A DNA stretch of 64,000 nt from Synchiropus splendidus (GCF_027744825.2 NW_026527057.1:620001-684000); one strand, 5' to 3'; positions 35,335 to 50,375 are shown, counted from the first letter of the stretch. Numbers and translations are program-made. Notes: generated by a model not told the origin, from the sequence alone.

Positions 35335-38300
35335 GGTGGGTTTCGGAACGCCAAACATAAAAGTGTTAACAACTTTGGAAAAACACTTCAGACAGTTTAG
35401 ATTTGATGTGCAACTACTAGAAAGACCCTTTCTGCTATAGTGGGAGGTTAAAATTTCATGTTCTGAAGCTTCCCTGAAAAGTTATGGCACAATGCACAAA
35501 AACGCTTTTCAGCCTGAGATAAGGTGGGTTTCGGAACGCCAAACATAAAAGTGTTAATAACTTTGGAAAAACACTTCAGACAGTTTAGATTTGATGTGCG
35601 ACTACTAGAAAGACCCTTTCTGCTATAGTGGGAGGTTAAAATTTCATGTTCTGAAGCTTCCCTGAAAAGTTATGGCACAATGCACAAAAACGCTTTTCAG
35701 CCTGAGATAAGGTGGGTTTCGGAACGCCAAACATAAAAGTGTTGATAACTTTGGAAAAACACTTCAGACAGCTTAGATTTGATGTGCAACTACTAGAAAG
35801 ACCATTTCTGCTATAGTGGGAGGTTAAAATTTCATGTTCTGAAGCTTCCCTGAAAACTTATGGCACAATGCACAAAAACGCTTTTCAGCCTTAGATAAGG
35901 TGGGTTTCGGAACGCCAAACATAAAAGTGTTAATAACTTTGGAAAAACACTTCAGACAGTTTAGATTTGATGTGCAACTACTAGAAAGACCCTTTCTGCT
36001 ATAGTGGGAGGTTAAAATTTCATGTTCTGAAGCTTCCCTGAAAAGTTATGGCACAATGCACAAAAACGCTTTTCAGCCTGAGATAAGGTGGGTTTCGGAA
36101 CGCCAAACATAAAAGTGTTGATAACTTTCGAAAAACACTTCAGACAGCTTAGATTTGATGTGCACCTACTAGAAAGACCCTTTCTGCTATAGTGGGAGGT
36201 TAAAATTTCATGTTCTGAAGCTTTCCTGAAAAGTTAGGGCACAATGCGTCAAAACGCTTTTCAGCCTGAGATAAGGTGGGTTTCGGAACGCCAAACATAA
36301 AAGTGTTGATATCTTTGGAAAAACACTTCAGACAGTTTAGATTTGATGTGCAACTACTAGAAAGACCCTTTCTGCTATAGTGGGAGGTTAAAATTTCATG
36401 TTCTGAAGCTTCCCTGAAAAGTTATGGCACAATGCGTAAAAACGCTTTTCAGCCTGAGATAAGGTGGGTTTCGGAACGCCAAACATAAAAGTGTTGATAA
36501 CTTTCGAAAAACACTTCAGACAGCTTAGATTTGATGTGCACCTCCTAGAAAGACCCTTTCTGCTATAGTGGGAGGTTAAAATTTCATGTTCTGAAGCTTC
36601 CCTGAAAAGTTATGGCACAATGCGTAAAAACGCTTTTCAGCCTGAGATAAGGTGGGTTTCGGAACGCCAAACATAAAAGTGTTGATAACTTTGGAAAAAC
36701 ACTTCAGACAGTTTAGATTTGATGTGCAACTACTAGAAAGACCCTTTCTGCTATAGTGGGAGGTTAAAATTTTATGTTCTGAAGCTTCCCTGAAAAGTTA
36801 TGGCACAATGCACAAAAACGCTTTTCAGCTAGAGATAAGGTGGGTTTCGGAACGCCAAACATAAAAGTGTTGATAACTTAGGAAAAACACTTCAGACAGT
36901 TTAGATTTGATGTGCAACTACTAGAAAGACCCTTTCTGCTATAGTGGGAGGTTAAAATTTCATGTTCTGAAGCTTCCCTGAAAAGTTATGGCACAATGCG
37001 TAAAAACGCTTTTCAGCCTGAGATAAGGTGGGTTTCGGAACGCCAAACATAAAAGTGTTGATAACTTTGGAAAAACACTTCAGACAGTTTAGATTTGATG
37101 TGCAACTGCTAGAAAGACCCTTTCTGCTATAGTGGGAGGTTAAAATTTCATGTTCTGAAGCTTCCCTGAAAAGTTATGGCACAATGCACAAAAACGCTTT
37201 TCAGCCTGAGATAAGGTGGGTTTCGGAACGCCAAACATAAAAGTGTTAATAACTTTGGAAAAACACTTCAGACAGTTTAGATTTGATGTGCAACTACTAG
37301 AAAGACCCTTTCTGCTATAGTGGGAGGTTAAAATTTCATGTTCTGAAGCTTCCCTGATAAGTTATGGCACAATGCACAAAAACGCTTTTCAGCCTGAGAC
37401 AAGGTGGGTTTCGGAACGCCAAACATAAAAGTGTTGATAACTTTGGAAAAACACTTCAGACAGTTTAGATTTGATGTGCAACTACTAGAAAGACCCTTTC
37501 TGCTATAGTGGGAGGTTAAAATTTCATGTTCTGAAGCTTCCTTGAAAAGTTATGGCACAATGCACAAAAACGCTTTTCAGCTTGAGATAAGATGGGTTTC
37601 GGAACGCCAAACATAAAAGTGTTAATAACTTTGGAAAAACACTTCAGACAGTTTAGATTTGATGTGCAACTACTAGAAAGACCCTTTCTGCTATAGTGGG
37701 AGGTTAAAATTTCATGTTCTGAAGCTTCCCTGAAAAGTTATGGCACAATGCACAAAAACGCTTTTCAGCCTGAGATAAGGTGGGTTTCGGAACGCCAAAC
37801 ATAAAAGTGTTGATAACTTTTGAAAAACACTTCAGACAGCTTAGATTTGATGTGCAACTACTAGAAAGACCCTTTCTGCTATAGTGGGAGGTTAAAATTT
37901 CATGTTCTGAAGCTTCCCTGAAAAGTTATGGCACAATGCACAAAAACGCTTTTCAGCCTGAGATAAGGTGGGTTTCGGAACGCCAAACATAAAAATGTTG
38001 ATAACTTTCGAAAAACACTTCAGACAGCTTAGATTTGATGTGCACCTACTAGAAAGACCCTTTCTGCTATAGTGGGAGGTTAAAATTTCATGTTCTGAAG
38101 CTTCCCTGAAAACTTATGGCACAATGCGTAAAAACGCTTTTCAGCCTGAGATAAGGTGGGTTTCGGAACGCCAAACATAAAAGTGTTGATAACTTTGGAA
38201 AAACACTTCAGACAGTTTAGATTTGATGTGCAACTACTAGAAAGACCCTTTCTGCTATAGTGGGAGGTTAAAATTTCATGTTCTGAAGCTTCCCTGAAAA

Positions 38301-38342
38301 GTTATGGCACAATGAACAAAAACGCTTTTCAGCCTGAGATAA
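35335..38342 (+). repeat. Mixed monomers between two tandem duplications
   Basis: Sixteen monomers, mainly B and C, with many private variants: GTTAACAAC (35335), GCGACTAC (35523), GTTGATATC (36275), CACCTCCTAG (36463), AACTTAGG (36839), CTGATAAG (37215) and TAAGATGGG at the end of 37403. The segment closes with B, D, A (ATAAAAATG, AAACTTATGG) and C. That is the B-D-A-C tetramer expanded later at 51316-54887. No gene is seen. Confidence 0.8.
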
Positions 38343-40222
38343 GGTGGGTTTCGGAACGCCAAACATAAAAGTGTTAATAACTTTGGAAAAACACTTCAGA
38401 CAGTTTAGATTTGATGTGCACCTACTAGAAAGACCCTTTCTGCTATAGTGGGAGGTTAAAATTTCATGTTCTGAAGCTTCCCTGAAAACTTATGGCACAA
38501 TGCGTAAAAACGCTTTTCAGCCTGAGATAAGGTGGGTTTCCGAACGCCAATCATAAAAGTGTTGATAACTTTGGAAAAACACTTCAGACAGTTTAGATTT
38601 GATGTGCAACTACTAGAAAGACCCTTTCTGCTATAGTGGGAGGTTAAAATTTCATGTTCTGAAGCTTCCCTGAAAAGTTATGGCACAATGAACAAAAACG
38701 CTTTTCAGCCTGAGATAAGGTGGGTTTCGGAACGCCAAACATAAAAGTGTTAATAACTTTGGAAAAACACTTCAGACAGTTTAGATTTGATGTGCAACTA
38801 CTAGAAAGACCCTTTCTGCTATAGTGGGAGGTTAAAATTTCATGTTCTGAAGCTTCCCTGAAAAGTTATGGCACAATGCACAAAAACGCTTTTCAGCCTG
38901 AGATAAGGTGGGTTTCGGAACGCCAAACATAAAAGTGTTAATAACTTTGGAAAAACACTTCAGACAGTTTAGATTTGATGTGCAACTACTAGAAAGACCC
39001 TTTCTGCTATAGTGGGAGGTTAAAATTTCATGTTCTGAAGCTTCCCTGAAAAGTTATGGCACAAAGCACAAAAACGCTTTTCAGCCTGAGATGAGGTGGG
39101 TTTCGGAACGCCAAACATAAAAGTGTTGATAACTTTTGAAAAACACTTCAGACAGCTTAGATTTGATGTGCAACTACTAGAAAGACCCTTTCTGCTATAG
39201 TGGGAGGTTAAAATTTCATGTTCTGAAGCTTCCCTGAAAAGTTATGGCACAATGCACAAAAACGCTTTTCAGCCTGAGATAAGGTGGGTTTCGGAACGCC
39301 AAACATAAAAGTGTTAATAACTTTGGAAAAACACTTCAAACAGTTTAGATTTGATGTGCACCTACTAGAAAGACCCTTTCTGCTATAGTGGGAGGTTAAA
39401 ATTTCATGTTCTGAAGCTTCCCTGAAAACTTATGGCACAATGCGTAAAAACGCTTTTCAGCCTGAGATAAGGTGGGTTTCCGAACGCCAATCATAAAAGT
39501 GTTGATAACTTTGGAAAAACACTTCAGACAGTTTAGATTTGATGTGCAACTACTAGAAAGACCCTTTCTGCTATAGTGGGAGGTTAAAATTTCATGTTCT
39601 GAAGCTTCCCTGAAAAGTTATGGCACAATGAACAAAAACGCTTTTCAGCCTGAGATAAGGTGGGTTTCGGAACGCCAAACATAAAAGTGTTAATAACTTT
39701 GGAAAAACACTTCAGACAGTTTAGATTTGATGTGCAACTACTAGAAAGACCCTTTCTGCTATAGTGGGAGGTTAAAATTTCATGTTCTGAAGCTTCCCTG
39801 AAAAGTTATGGCACAATGCACAAAAACGCTTTTCAGCCTGAGATAAGGTGGGTTTCGGAACGCCAAACATAAAAGTGTTAATAACTTTGGAAAAACACTT
39901 CAGACAGTTTAGATTTGATGTGCAACTACTAGAAAGACCCTTTCTGCTATAGTGGGAGGTTAAAATTTCATGTTCTGAAGCTTCCCTGAAAAGTTATGGC
40001 ACAAAGCACAAAAACGCTTTTCAGCCTGAGATGAGGTGGGTTTCGGAACGCCAAACATAAAAGTGTTGATAACTTTTGAAAAACACTTCAGACAGCTTAG
40101 ATTTGATGTGCAACTACTAGAAAGACCCTTTCTGCTATAGTGGGAGGTTAAAATTTCATGTTCTGAAGCTTCCCTGAAAAGTTATGGCACAATGCACAAA
40201 AACGCTTTTCAGCCTGAGATAA
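38343..40222 (+). repeat. Tandem pentamer duplication (940 bp)
   Basis: Units 38343-39282 and 39283-40222 each consist of a B/A hybrid with AAACTTATGG, C with TTTCCGAACGCCAATCAT and an AATGAACAAAAACG end, B, B with CACAAAGCAC and a GAGATGAGG end, and D. The second unit has ACTTCAAACAG near 39336 where the first has ACTTCAGACAG. Confidence 0.92.
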
Positions 40223-43200
40223 GGTGGGTTTCGGAACGCCAAACATAAAAGTGTTAATAACTTTGGAAAAACACTTCAGACAGTTTAGATTTGATGTGCA
40301 ACTACTAGAAAGACCCTTTCTGCTATAGTGGGAGGTTAAAATTTCATGTTCTGAAGCTTCCCTGAAAAGTTATGGCACAATGCACAAAAACGCTTTTCAG
40401 CCTGAGACAAGGTGGGTTTCGGAAAGCCAATCATAAAAGTGTTGATAACTTTCGAAAAACACTTCAGAGAGCTTAGATTTGATGTGCACCTACTAGAAAG
40501 ACCCTTTCTGCTATAGTGGGAGGTTAGAATTTCATGTTCTGAAGCTTCCCTGAAAAGTTATGGCACAATGCGTAAAAACGCTTTTCAGCCTGAGATAAGG
40601 TGGGTTTCGGAACGCCAAACATAAAAGTGTTGATAACTTTGGAAAAACACTTCAGACAGTTTAGATTTGATGTGCAACTACTAGAAAGACCCTTTCTGAT
40701 ATAGTGGGAGGTTAAAATTTCATGTTCTGAAGCTTCCCTGAAAAGTTATGGCACAATGCACAAAAACGCTTTTCAGCCTGAGATAAGGTGGGTTTCGGAA
40801 CGCCAAACATAAAAGTGTTAATAACTTTGGAAAAACACTTCAGACAGTTTAGATTTGATGTGCAACTACTAGAAAGACCCTTTCTGATATAGTGGGAGGT
40901 TAAAATTTCATGTTCTGAAGCTTCCCTGAAAAGTTATGGCACAATGCACAAAAACGCTTTTCAGCCTGAGATAAGGTGGGTTTCGGAACGCCAAACATAA
41001 AAGTGTTAATAACTTTGGAAAAACACTTCAGACAGTTTAGATTTGATGTGCAACTACTAGAAAGACCCTTTCTGCTATAGTGGGAGGTTAAAATTTCATG
41101 TTCTGAAGCTTCCCTGAAAAGTTATGGCACAATGCACAAAAACGCTTTTCAGCCTTAGATAAAGTGGGTTTCGGAACGCCAAACATAAAAGTGTTAATAA
41201 CTTTGGAAAAACACTTCAGACAGTTTAGATTTGATGTGCAACTACTAGAAAGACCCTTTCTGCTATAGTGGGAGGTTAAAATTTCATGTTCTGAAGCTTC
41301 CGTGAAAAGTTATGGCACAATGCACAAAAACGCTTTTCAGCCTGAGATAAGGTGGGTTTCGGAACGCCAAACATAAAAGTGTTAATAACTTTGGAAAAAC
41401 ACTTCAGACAGTTTAGATTTGATGTGCAACTACTAGAAAGACCCTTTCTGCTATAGTGGGAGGTTAAAATTTCATGTTCTGAAGCTTCCCTGAAAAGTTA
41501 TGGCACAATGCACAAAAACGGTTTTCAGCCTGAGATAAGGTGGGTTTCGGAACGCCAAACATAAAAGTGTTAATAACTTTGGAAAAACACTTCAGACAGT
41601 TTAGATTTGATGTGCAACTATTAGAAAGACCCTTTCTGCTATAGTGGGAGGTTAAAATTTCATGTTCTGAAGCTTCCCTGAAAAGTTATGGCACAATGCA
41701 CAAAAACGCTTTTCAGCCTGAGATAAGGTGGGTTTCGGAACGCCAAAGATAAAAGTGTTGATAACTTTCGAAGAACACTTCAGACAGCTTAGATTTGATG
41801 TTCACCTACTAGAAAGACCCTTTCTGCTATAGTGGGAGGTTAAAATTTCATGTTCTGAAGCTTCCCTGAAAAGTTATGGCACAATACGTAAAAACGCTTT
41901 TCAGCCTGAGATAAGGTGGGTTTCGGAACGCCAAACATAAAAGTGTTAATAACTTTGGAAAAACACTTCAGACAGTTTAGATTTGATGTGCAACTACTAG
42001 AAAGACCCTTTCTGCTGTAGTGGGAGGTTAAAATTTCATGTTCTGAAGCTTCCCTGAAAAGTTATGGCACAATGCACAAAAACGCTTTTCTGCCTGAGAT
42101 AAGGTGGGTTTGGGAACGCCAAACATAAAAGTGTTGATAACTTTGGAAAAACACTTCAGACAGTTTAGATTTGATGTGCAACTACTAGAAAGACCCTTTC
42201 TGCTATAGTGGGAGGTTAAAATTTCATGTTCTGAAGCTTCCCTGAAAAGTTATGGCACAATGCACAAAAACGCTTTTCAGCCTGAGATAAGGTGGGTTTC
42301 GGAACGCCAAACATAAAAGTGTTAATAACTTTGGAAAAACACTTCAGACAGTTTAGATTTGATGTGCAACTACTAGAAAGACCCTTTCTGCTATAGTGGG
42401 AGGTTAAAATTTCATGTTCTGAAGCTTTCCTGAAAAGTTATGGCACAATGCACAAAAACGCTTTTCAGCCTGAGATAAGGTGGGTTTCGGAACGCCAAAC
42501 ATAAAAGTGTTGATAACTTTTGAATAACACTTCAGACGGCTTAGATTTGATGTGCAACTACCAGAAAGACCCTTTCTGCTATAGTGGGAGGTTAAAATTT
42601 CATGTTCTGAAGCTTCCCTGAAAAGTTATGGCACAATGCACAAAAACGCTTTTCAGCCTGAGATAAGGTGGGTTTCGGAACGCCAAACATAAAAGTGTTG
42701 ATAACTTTCGAAAAACACTTCAGACAGCTTAGATTTGATGTGCACCTACTAGAAAGACCCTTTCTGCTATAGTGGGAGGTTAAAATTTCATGATCTGAAG
42801 CTTCCCTGAAAAGTTATGGCACAATGCACAAAAACGCTTTTCAGCCTGAGATAAGGTGGGTTTCGGAACGCCAAACATAAAAGTGTTAATAACTTTGGAA
42901 AAACACTTCAGACAGTTTAGATTTGATGTGCAACTACTAGAAAGACCCTTTCTGCTATAGTGGGAGGTTAAAATTTCATGTTCTGAAGCTTCCCTGAAAA
43001 GTTATGGCACAATGCACAAAAACGCTTTTCAGCCTGAGATAAGGTGGGTTTCGGAACGCCAAACATAAAAGTGTTGATAACTTTCGAAAAACACTTCAGA
43101 GAGCTTAGATTTGATGTGCACCTACTAGAAAGACCCTTTCTGCTATAGTGGGAGGTTAAAATTTCATGTTCTGAAGCTTCCCTGAAAAGTTATGGCACAA

Positions 43201-45674
43201 TGCGTAAAAACGCTTTTCAGCCTGAGATAAGGTGGGTTTCGGAACGCCAAACATAAAAGTGTTGATAACTTTGGAAAAACACTTCAGACAGTTTAGATTT
43301 GATGTGCAACTACTAGAAAGACCCTTTCTGCTATAGTGGGAGGTTAAAATTTCATGTTCTGAAGCTTTCCTGAAAAGTTATGGCACAATGCACAAAAACG
43401 CTTTTCAGCCTGAGATAAGGTGGGTTTCGGAACGCCAAACATAAAACTGTTGATAACTTTTGAAAAACACTTCAGACAGCTTAGATTTGATGTGCAACTA
43501 CTAGAAAGACCCTTTCTGCTATAGTGGGAGGTTAAAATTTCATGTTCTGAAGCTTCCCTGAAAAGTTATGGCACAATGCACAAAAACGCTTTTCAGCCTG
43601 AGATAAGGTGGGTTTCGGAACGCCAAACATAAAAGTGTTGATAACTTTCGAAAAACACTTCAGACAGCTTAGATTTGATGTGCACCTACAAGAAAGACCC
43701 TTTCTGCTATAGTGGGAGGTTAAAATTTCATGTTCTGAAGCTTCCCTGAAAAGTTATGGCACAATGCGTAAAAACGCTTTTCAGCCTGAGATAAGGTGGG
43801 TTTCGGAACGCCAAACATAAAAGTGTTGATAACTTTGGAAAAACACTTCAGACAGTTTAGATTTGATGTGCAACTACTAGAAAGACCCTTTCTGCTATAG
43901 TGGGAGGTTAAAATTTCATGTTCTGAAGCTTCCCTGAAAAGTTATGGCACAATGCACAAAAACGCTTTTCAGCCTTAGATAAGGTGGGTTTCGGAACGCC
44001 AAACATAAAAATGTTGATAACTTTCGAAAAACACTTCAGACAGCTTAGATTTGATGTGCACCTACTAGAAAGACCCTTTCTGCTATAGTGGGAGGTTAAA
44101 ATTTCATGTTCTGAAGCTTCCCTGAAAACATATGGCACAATGCGTAAAAACGCTTTTCAGCCTGAGATAAGGTGGGTTTCGGAACGCCAAACATAAAAGT
44201 GTTGATAACTTTGGAAAAACACTTCAGACAGTTTAGATTTGATGTGCAACTACTAGAAAGACCCTTTCTGTTATAGTGGGAGGTTAAAATTTCATGTTCT
44301 GAAGCTTCCCTGAAAAGTTATGGCACAATGAACAAAAACGCTTTTCAGCCTGAGATAAGGTGGGTTTCGGAACGCCAAACATAAAAGTGTTAATAACTTT
44401 GGAAAAACACTTCAGACAGTTTAGATTTGATGTGCAACTACTAGAAAGACCCTTTCTGCTATAGTGGGAGGTTAAAATTTCATGTTCTGAAGCTTCCCTG
44501 AAAAGTTATGGCACAATGCGTAAAAACGCTTTTCAGCCTGAGATAAGGTGGGTTTCGGAACGCCAAACATAAAAGTGTTAATAACTTTGGAAAAACACTT
44601 CAGACAGTTTAGATTTGATGTGCAACTACTAGAAAGACCCTTTCTGCTATAGTGGGAGGTTAAAATTTCATGTTCTGAAGCTTCCCTGAAAAGTTATGGC
44701 ACAAAGCACAAAAACGCTTTTCAGCCTGAGATAAGGTGGGTTTCGGAACGCCAAACATAAAAGTGTTGATAACTTTTGAAAAACACTTCAGACAGCTTAG
44801 ATTTGATGTGCAACTACTAGAAAGACCCTTTCTGCTATAGTGGGAGGTTAAAATTTCATGTTCTGAAGCTTCCCTGAAAAGTTATGGCACAATGCACAAA
44901 AACGCTTTTCAGCCTGAGATAAGGTGGGTTTCGGAACGCCAAACATAAAAGTGTTGATAACTTTGGAAAAACACTTCAGACAGTTTAGATTTGATGTGCA
45001 ACTACTAGAAAGACCCTTTCTGCTATAGTGGGAGGTTAAAATTTCATGTTCTGAAGCTTCCCTGAAAAGTTATGGCACAATGCACAAAAATGCTTTTCAG
45101 CCTGTGATAAGGTGGGTTTCGGAACGCCAAACATAAAAGTGTTAATAACTTTGGAAAAACACTTCAGACAGTTTAGATTTGATGTGCAACTACTAGAAAG
45201 ACCCTTTCTGCTATAGTGGGAGGTTAAAATTTCATGTTCTGAAGCTTCCCTGAAAAGTTATGGCACAATGCACAAAAACGCTTTTCAGCCTGAGATAAGG
45301 TGGGTTTCGGAACGCCAAACATAAAAGTGTTAATAACTTTGGAAAAACACTTCAGACAGTTTAGATTTGATGTGCAACTACTAGAAAGACCCTTTCTGCT
45401 ATAGTGGGAGGTTAAAATTTCATGTTCTGAAGCTTCCCTGAAAAGTTATGGCACAAAGCTCAAAAACGCTTTTCAGCCTGAGATAAGGTGGGTTTCGGAA
45501 CGCCAAACATAAAAGTGTTGATTACTTTTGAAAAACACTTCAGACAGCTTAGATTTGATGTGCAACTACTAGAAAGACCCTTTCTGCTATAGTGGGAGGT
45601 TAAAATTTCATGTTCTGAAGCTTCCCTGAAAAGTTATGGCACAATGCACAAAAACGCTTTTCAGCCTGAGATAA
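40223..45674 (+). repeat. Mixed, B-rich segment (29 monomers)
   Basis: It opens with a B ending GAGACAAGG and the GAGAGCTTAG/GGTTAGAATTT A monomer (40411). Then come C with TGATATAG (40599) and B with TGATATAG (40787), followed by a run of B monomers to 41726. The rest is an irregular A/B/C/D mixture with many private substitutions, such as GAAGAACAC (41768), GAATAACAC with CAGACGGC (42479 monomer), ATAAAACTG (43419) and AACATATGG (43983). No gene, foreign insertion or long local duplication was seen. Confidence 0.8.
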
Positions 45675-46426
45675 GGTGGGTTTCGGAACGCCAAACATAA
45701 AAGTGTTGATAACTTTTGAAAAACACTTCAGACAGCTTAGATTTGATGTGCAACTACTAGAAAGACCCTTTCTGCTATAGTGGGAGGTTAAAATTTCATG
45801 TTCTGAAGCTTCCCTGAAAAGTTATGGCACAATGCACAAAAACGCTTTTCAGCCTGAGATAAGGTGGGTTTCGGTACGCCAAACATAAAAGTGTTGATAA
45901 CTTTGGAAAAACACTTCAGACAGTTTAGATTTGATGTGCAACTACTAGAAAGACCCTTTCTGCTAAAGTGGGAGGTTAAAATTTCATGTTCTGAAGCTTC
46001 CCTGAAAAGTTATGGCACAATGCACAAAAACGCTTTTCAGCCTGAGATTAGGTGGGTTTCGGAACGCCAAACATAAAAGTGTTGATAACTTTCGAAAAAC
46101 ACTTCAGACAGCTTAGATTTGATGTGCACCTACTAGAAAGACCCTTTCTGCTATAGTGGGAGGTTAAAATTTCATGTTCTGAAGCTTCCCTGAAAAGTTA
46201 TGGCACAATGCACAAAAACGCTTTTCAGCCTGAGATAAGGTGGGTTTCGGAACGCCAAACATAAAAGTGTTGATAACTTTCGAAAAACACTTCAGACAGC
46301 TTAGATTTGATGTGCACCTACTAGAAAGACCCTTTCTGCTATAGTGGGAGGTTAAAATTTCATGTTCTGAAGCTTCCCTGAAAAGTTATGGCACAATGCA
46401 CAAAAACGCTTTTCAGCCTGAGATAA

Positions 46427-47744
46427 GGTGGGTTTCGGTACGCCAAACATAAAAGTGTTTATTAACTTTGGAAAAACACTTCAGACAGCTTAGATTTGAT
46501 GTGCACCTACTAGAAAGACCCTTTCTGCTATAGTGGGAGGTTAAAATTTCATGTTCTGAAGCTTCCCTGAAAAGTTATGGCACAATGCACAAAAACGCTT
46601 TTCAGCCTGAGATAAGGTGGGTTTCGGAACACCAAACATAAAAGTGTTGATAACTTTTGAAAAACACTTCAGACAGCTTAGATTTGATGTGCAACTACTA
46701 GAAAGACTCTTTCTGCTATAGTGGGAGGTTAAAATTTCATGTTCTGAAGCTTCCCTGAAAAGTTATGGCACAATGCACAAAAACGCTTTTCAGCCTGAGA
46801 TAAGGTGGGTTTCGGAACGCCAAACATAAAAGTGTTAATAACTTTGGAAAAACACTTCAGACAGTTTAGATTTGATGTGCAACTAATAGAAAGACCCTTT
46901 CTGCTATAGTGGGAGGTTAAAATTTCTTGTTCTGAAGCTTCCCTGAAAAGTTATCGCACAATGCACAAAAACGCTTTTCAGCCTGAGATAAGGTGGGTTT
47001 CGGAACGCCAAACATAAAAGTGTTGATAACTTTCGAAAAACACTTCAGACAGCTTAGATTTGATGTGCACCTACTAGAAAGACCCTTTCTGCTATAGTGG
47101 GAGGTTAAAATTTCATGTTCTGAAGCTTCCCTGAAAAGTTATGGCACAATGCGTAAAAACGCTTTTCAGCCTGAGATTAGGTGGGTTTCGGAACGCCAAA
47201 CATAAAAGTGTTGATAACTTTCGAAAAACACTTCAGACAGCTTAGATTTGATGTGCACATACTAGAAAGACCCTTTCTGCTATAGTGGGAGGTTAAAATT
47301 TCATGTTCTGAAGCTTCCCTGAAAAGTTATGGCACAATGCACAAAAACGCTTTTCAGCCTGAGATAAGGTGGGTTTCGGAACGCCAAACATAAAAGTGTT
47401 GATAACTTTCGAAAAACACTTCAGACAGCTTAGATTTGATGTGCACCTACTAGAAAGACCCTTTCTGCTATAGTGGGAGGTTAAAATTTCATGTTCTGAA
47501 GCTTCCCTGAAAAGTTATGGCACAATGCACAAAAACGCTTTTCAGCCTGAGATAAGGTGGGTTTCGGTACGCCAAACATAAAAGTGTTTATTAACTTTGG
47601 AAAAACACTTCAGACAGCTTAGATTTGATGTGCACCTACTAGAAAGACCCTTTCTGCTATAGTGGGAGGTTAAAATTTCATGTTCTGAAGCTTCCCTGAA
47701 AAGTTATGGCACAATGCACAAAAACGCTTTTCAGCCTGAGATAA
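46427..47744 (+). repeat. 189-bp GTTTATTAAC monomers bounding a hexamer, block X copy 1
   Basis: The monomers at 46427-46615 and 47556-47744 begin GGTACGCC and carry GTTTATTAAC in place of GTTGATAAC, a 1-base gain. They are 1129 bp apart. Between them are D (GGAACACC, GACTCTTT), B (ACTAATAG), A (GAGATTAGG end), A (CACATAC) and A. Confidence 0.88.
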
Positions 47745-50188
47745 GGTGGGTTTCGGAACACCAAACATAAAAGTGTTGATAACTTTTGAAAAACACTTCA
47801 GACAGCTTAGATTTGATGTGCAACTACTAGAAAGACTCTTTCTGCTATAGTGGGAGGTTAAAATTTCATGTTCTGAAGCTTCCCTGAAAAGTTATGGCAC
47901 AATGCACAAAAACGCTTTTCAGCCTGAGATAAGGTGGGTTTCGGAACGCCAAACATAAAAGTGTTGATAACTTTCGAAAAACACTTCAGACAGCTTAGAT
48001 TTGATGTGCACCTACTAGAAAGACCCTTTCTGCTATAGTGGGAGGTTAAAATTTCATGTTCTGAAGCTTCCCTGAAAAGTTATGGCACAATGCACAAAAA
48101 AGCTTTTCAGCCTGAGATAAGGTGGGTTTCGGAACGCCAAACATAAAAGTGTTAATAACTTTGGAAAAACACTTCAGACAGTTTAGATTTGATGTGCAAC
48201 TAATAGAAAGACCCTTTCTGCTATAGTGGGAGGTTAAAATTTCTTGTTCTGAAGCTTCCCTGAAAAGTTATCGCACAATTCACAAAAACGCTTTTCAGCC
48301 TGAGATAAGGTGGGTTTCGGAACGCCAAACATAAAAGTGTTGATAACTTTCGAAAAACACTTCAGACAGCTTAGATTTGATGTGCACCTACTAGAAAGAC
48401 CCTTTCTGCTATAGTGGGAGGTTAAAATTTCATGTTCTGAAGCTTCCCTGAAAAGTTATGGCACAATGCGTAAAAACGCTTTTCAGCCTGAGATAAGGTG
48501 GGTTTCGGAACGCCAAACATAAAAGTGTTGATAACTTTGGAAAAACACTTCAGACAGCTTAGATTTGATGTGCACCTACTAGAAAGACCCTTTCTGCTAT
48601 AGTGGGAGGTTAAAATTTCATGTTCTGAAGCTTCCCTGAAAAGCTATGGCACAATGCACAAAAACGCTTTTCAGCCTGAGATAAGGTGGGTTTCGGAACG
48701 CCAAACATAAAAGTGTTAATAACTTTGGAAAAACACCTCAGACAGTTTAGATTTGATGTGCATCTACTAGAAAGACCCTTTCTGCTATAGTGGGAGGTTA
48801 AAATTTCATGTTCTGAAGCTTCCCTGAAAAGTTATGGCACAATGCACAAAAACGCTTTTCAGCCTGAGACAAGGTGGGTTTCGGAACGCCAAACATAAAA
48901 GTGTTGATAACTTTCGAAAAACACTTCAGAGAGCTTAGATTTGATGTGCACCTACTAGAAAGACCCTTTCTGCTATAGTGGGAGGTTAGAATTTCATGTT
49001 CTGAAGCTTCCCTGAAAAGTTATGGCACAATGCGTAAAAACGCTTTTCAGCCTGAGATAAGGTGGGTTTCGGAACGCCAAACATAAAAGTGTTGATAACT
49101 TTGGAAAAACACTTCAGACAGTTTAGATTTGATGTGCAACTACTAGAAAGACCCTATCTGCTATAGTGGGAGGTTAAAATTTCATGTTCTGAAGCTTCCC
49201 TGAAAAGTTATGGCACAATGCACAAAAACGCTTTTCAGCCTGAGATAAGGTGGGTTTCGGAACGCCAAACATAAAAGTGTTAATAACTTTGGAAAAACAC
49301 TTCAGACAGTTTAGATTTGATGTGCAACTACTAGAAAGACCCTTTCTGCTATAGTGGGAGGTTAAAATTTCATGTTCTGAAGCTTCCCTGAAAAGTTATG
49401 GCACAATGCACAAAAACGCTTTTCAGCCTGAGATAAGGTGGGTTTCGGAACGCCAAACATAAAAGTGTTAATAACTTTGGAAAAACACTTCAGACAGTTT
49501 AGATTTGATGTGCAACTACTAGAAAGACCCTTTCTGCTATAGTGGGAGGTTAAAATTTCATGTTCTGAAGCTTCCCTGAAAAGTTATGGCACAATGCACA
49601 AAAACGCTTTTCAGCCTGAGATAAGGTGGGTTTCGGAACGCCAAACATAAAAGTGTTAATAACTTTGGAAAAACACTTCAGACAGTTTAGATTTGATGTG
49701 CAACTACTAGAAAGACCCTTTCTGCTATAGTGGGAGGTTAAAATTTCATGTTCTGAAGCTTCCCTGAAAAGTTATGGCACAATGCACAAAAACGCTTTTC
49801 AGCCTGAGATAAGGTGGGTTTCGGAATGCCAAACATAAAAGTGTTAATAACTTTGGAAAAACACTTCAGACAGTTTAGATTTGATGTGCAACTACTAGAA
49901 AGGCCCATTCTGCTATAGTGGGAGGTTAAAATTTCATGTTCTGAAGCTTCCCTGAAAAGTTATGGCACAATGCACAAAAACGCTTTTCAGCCTGAGATAA
50001 GGTGGGTTTCGGAAAGCCAAACATAAAAGTGTTGATAACTTTCGAAAAACACTTCAGAGAGCTTAGATTTGATGTGCACCTACTAGAAAGACCCTTTCTG
50101 CTATAGTGGGAGGTTAAAATTTCATATTCTGAAGCTTCCCTGAAAAGTTATGGCACAATGCGTAAAAACGCTTTTCAGCCTGAGATAA

Positions 50189-50375
50189 GGTGGGTTTCAG
50201 AACGCCAAACATAAAAGTGTTGATAACTTTGGAAAAACACTTCAGACAGTTTAGATTTGATGTGCAACTACTAGAAAGACCCTTCTGCTATAGTGGGAGG
50301 TTAAAATTTCATGTTCTGAAGCTTCCCTGAAAAGTTATGGCACAATGCACAAAAACGCTTTTCAGCCTGAGATAA
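50189..50375 (+). repeat. Private 187-bp C monomer
   Basis: CCCTTTCTGC is shortened to CCCTTCTGC near 50281. The matching monomer in block X copy 2 (62410-62597) is full length and shares TTTCAGAACG, so this deletion arose after the block duplicated. Confidence 0.88.
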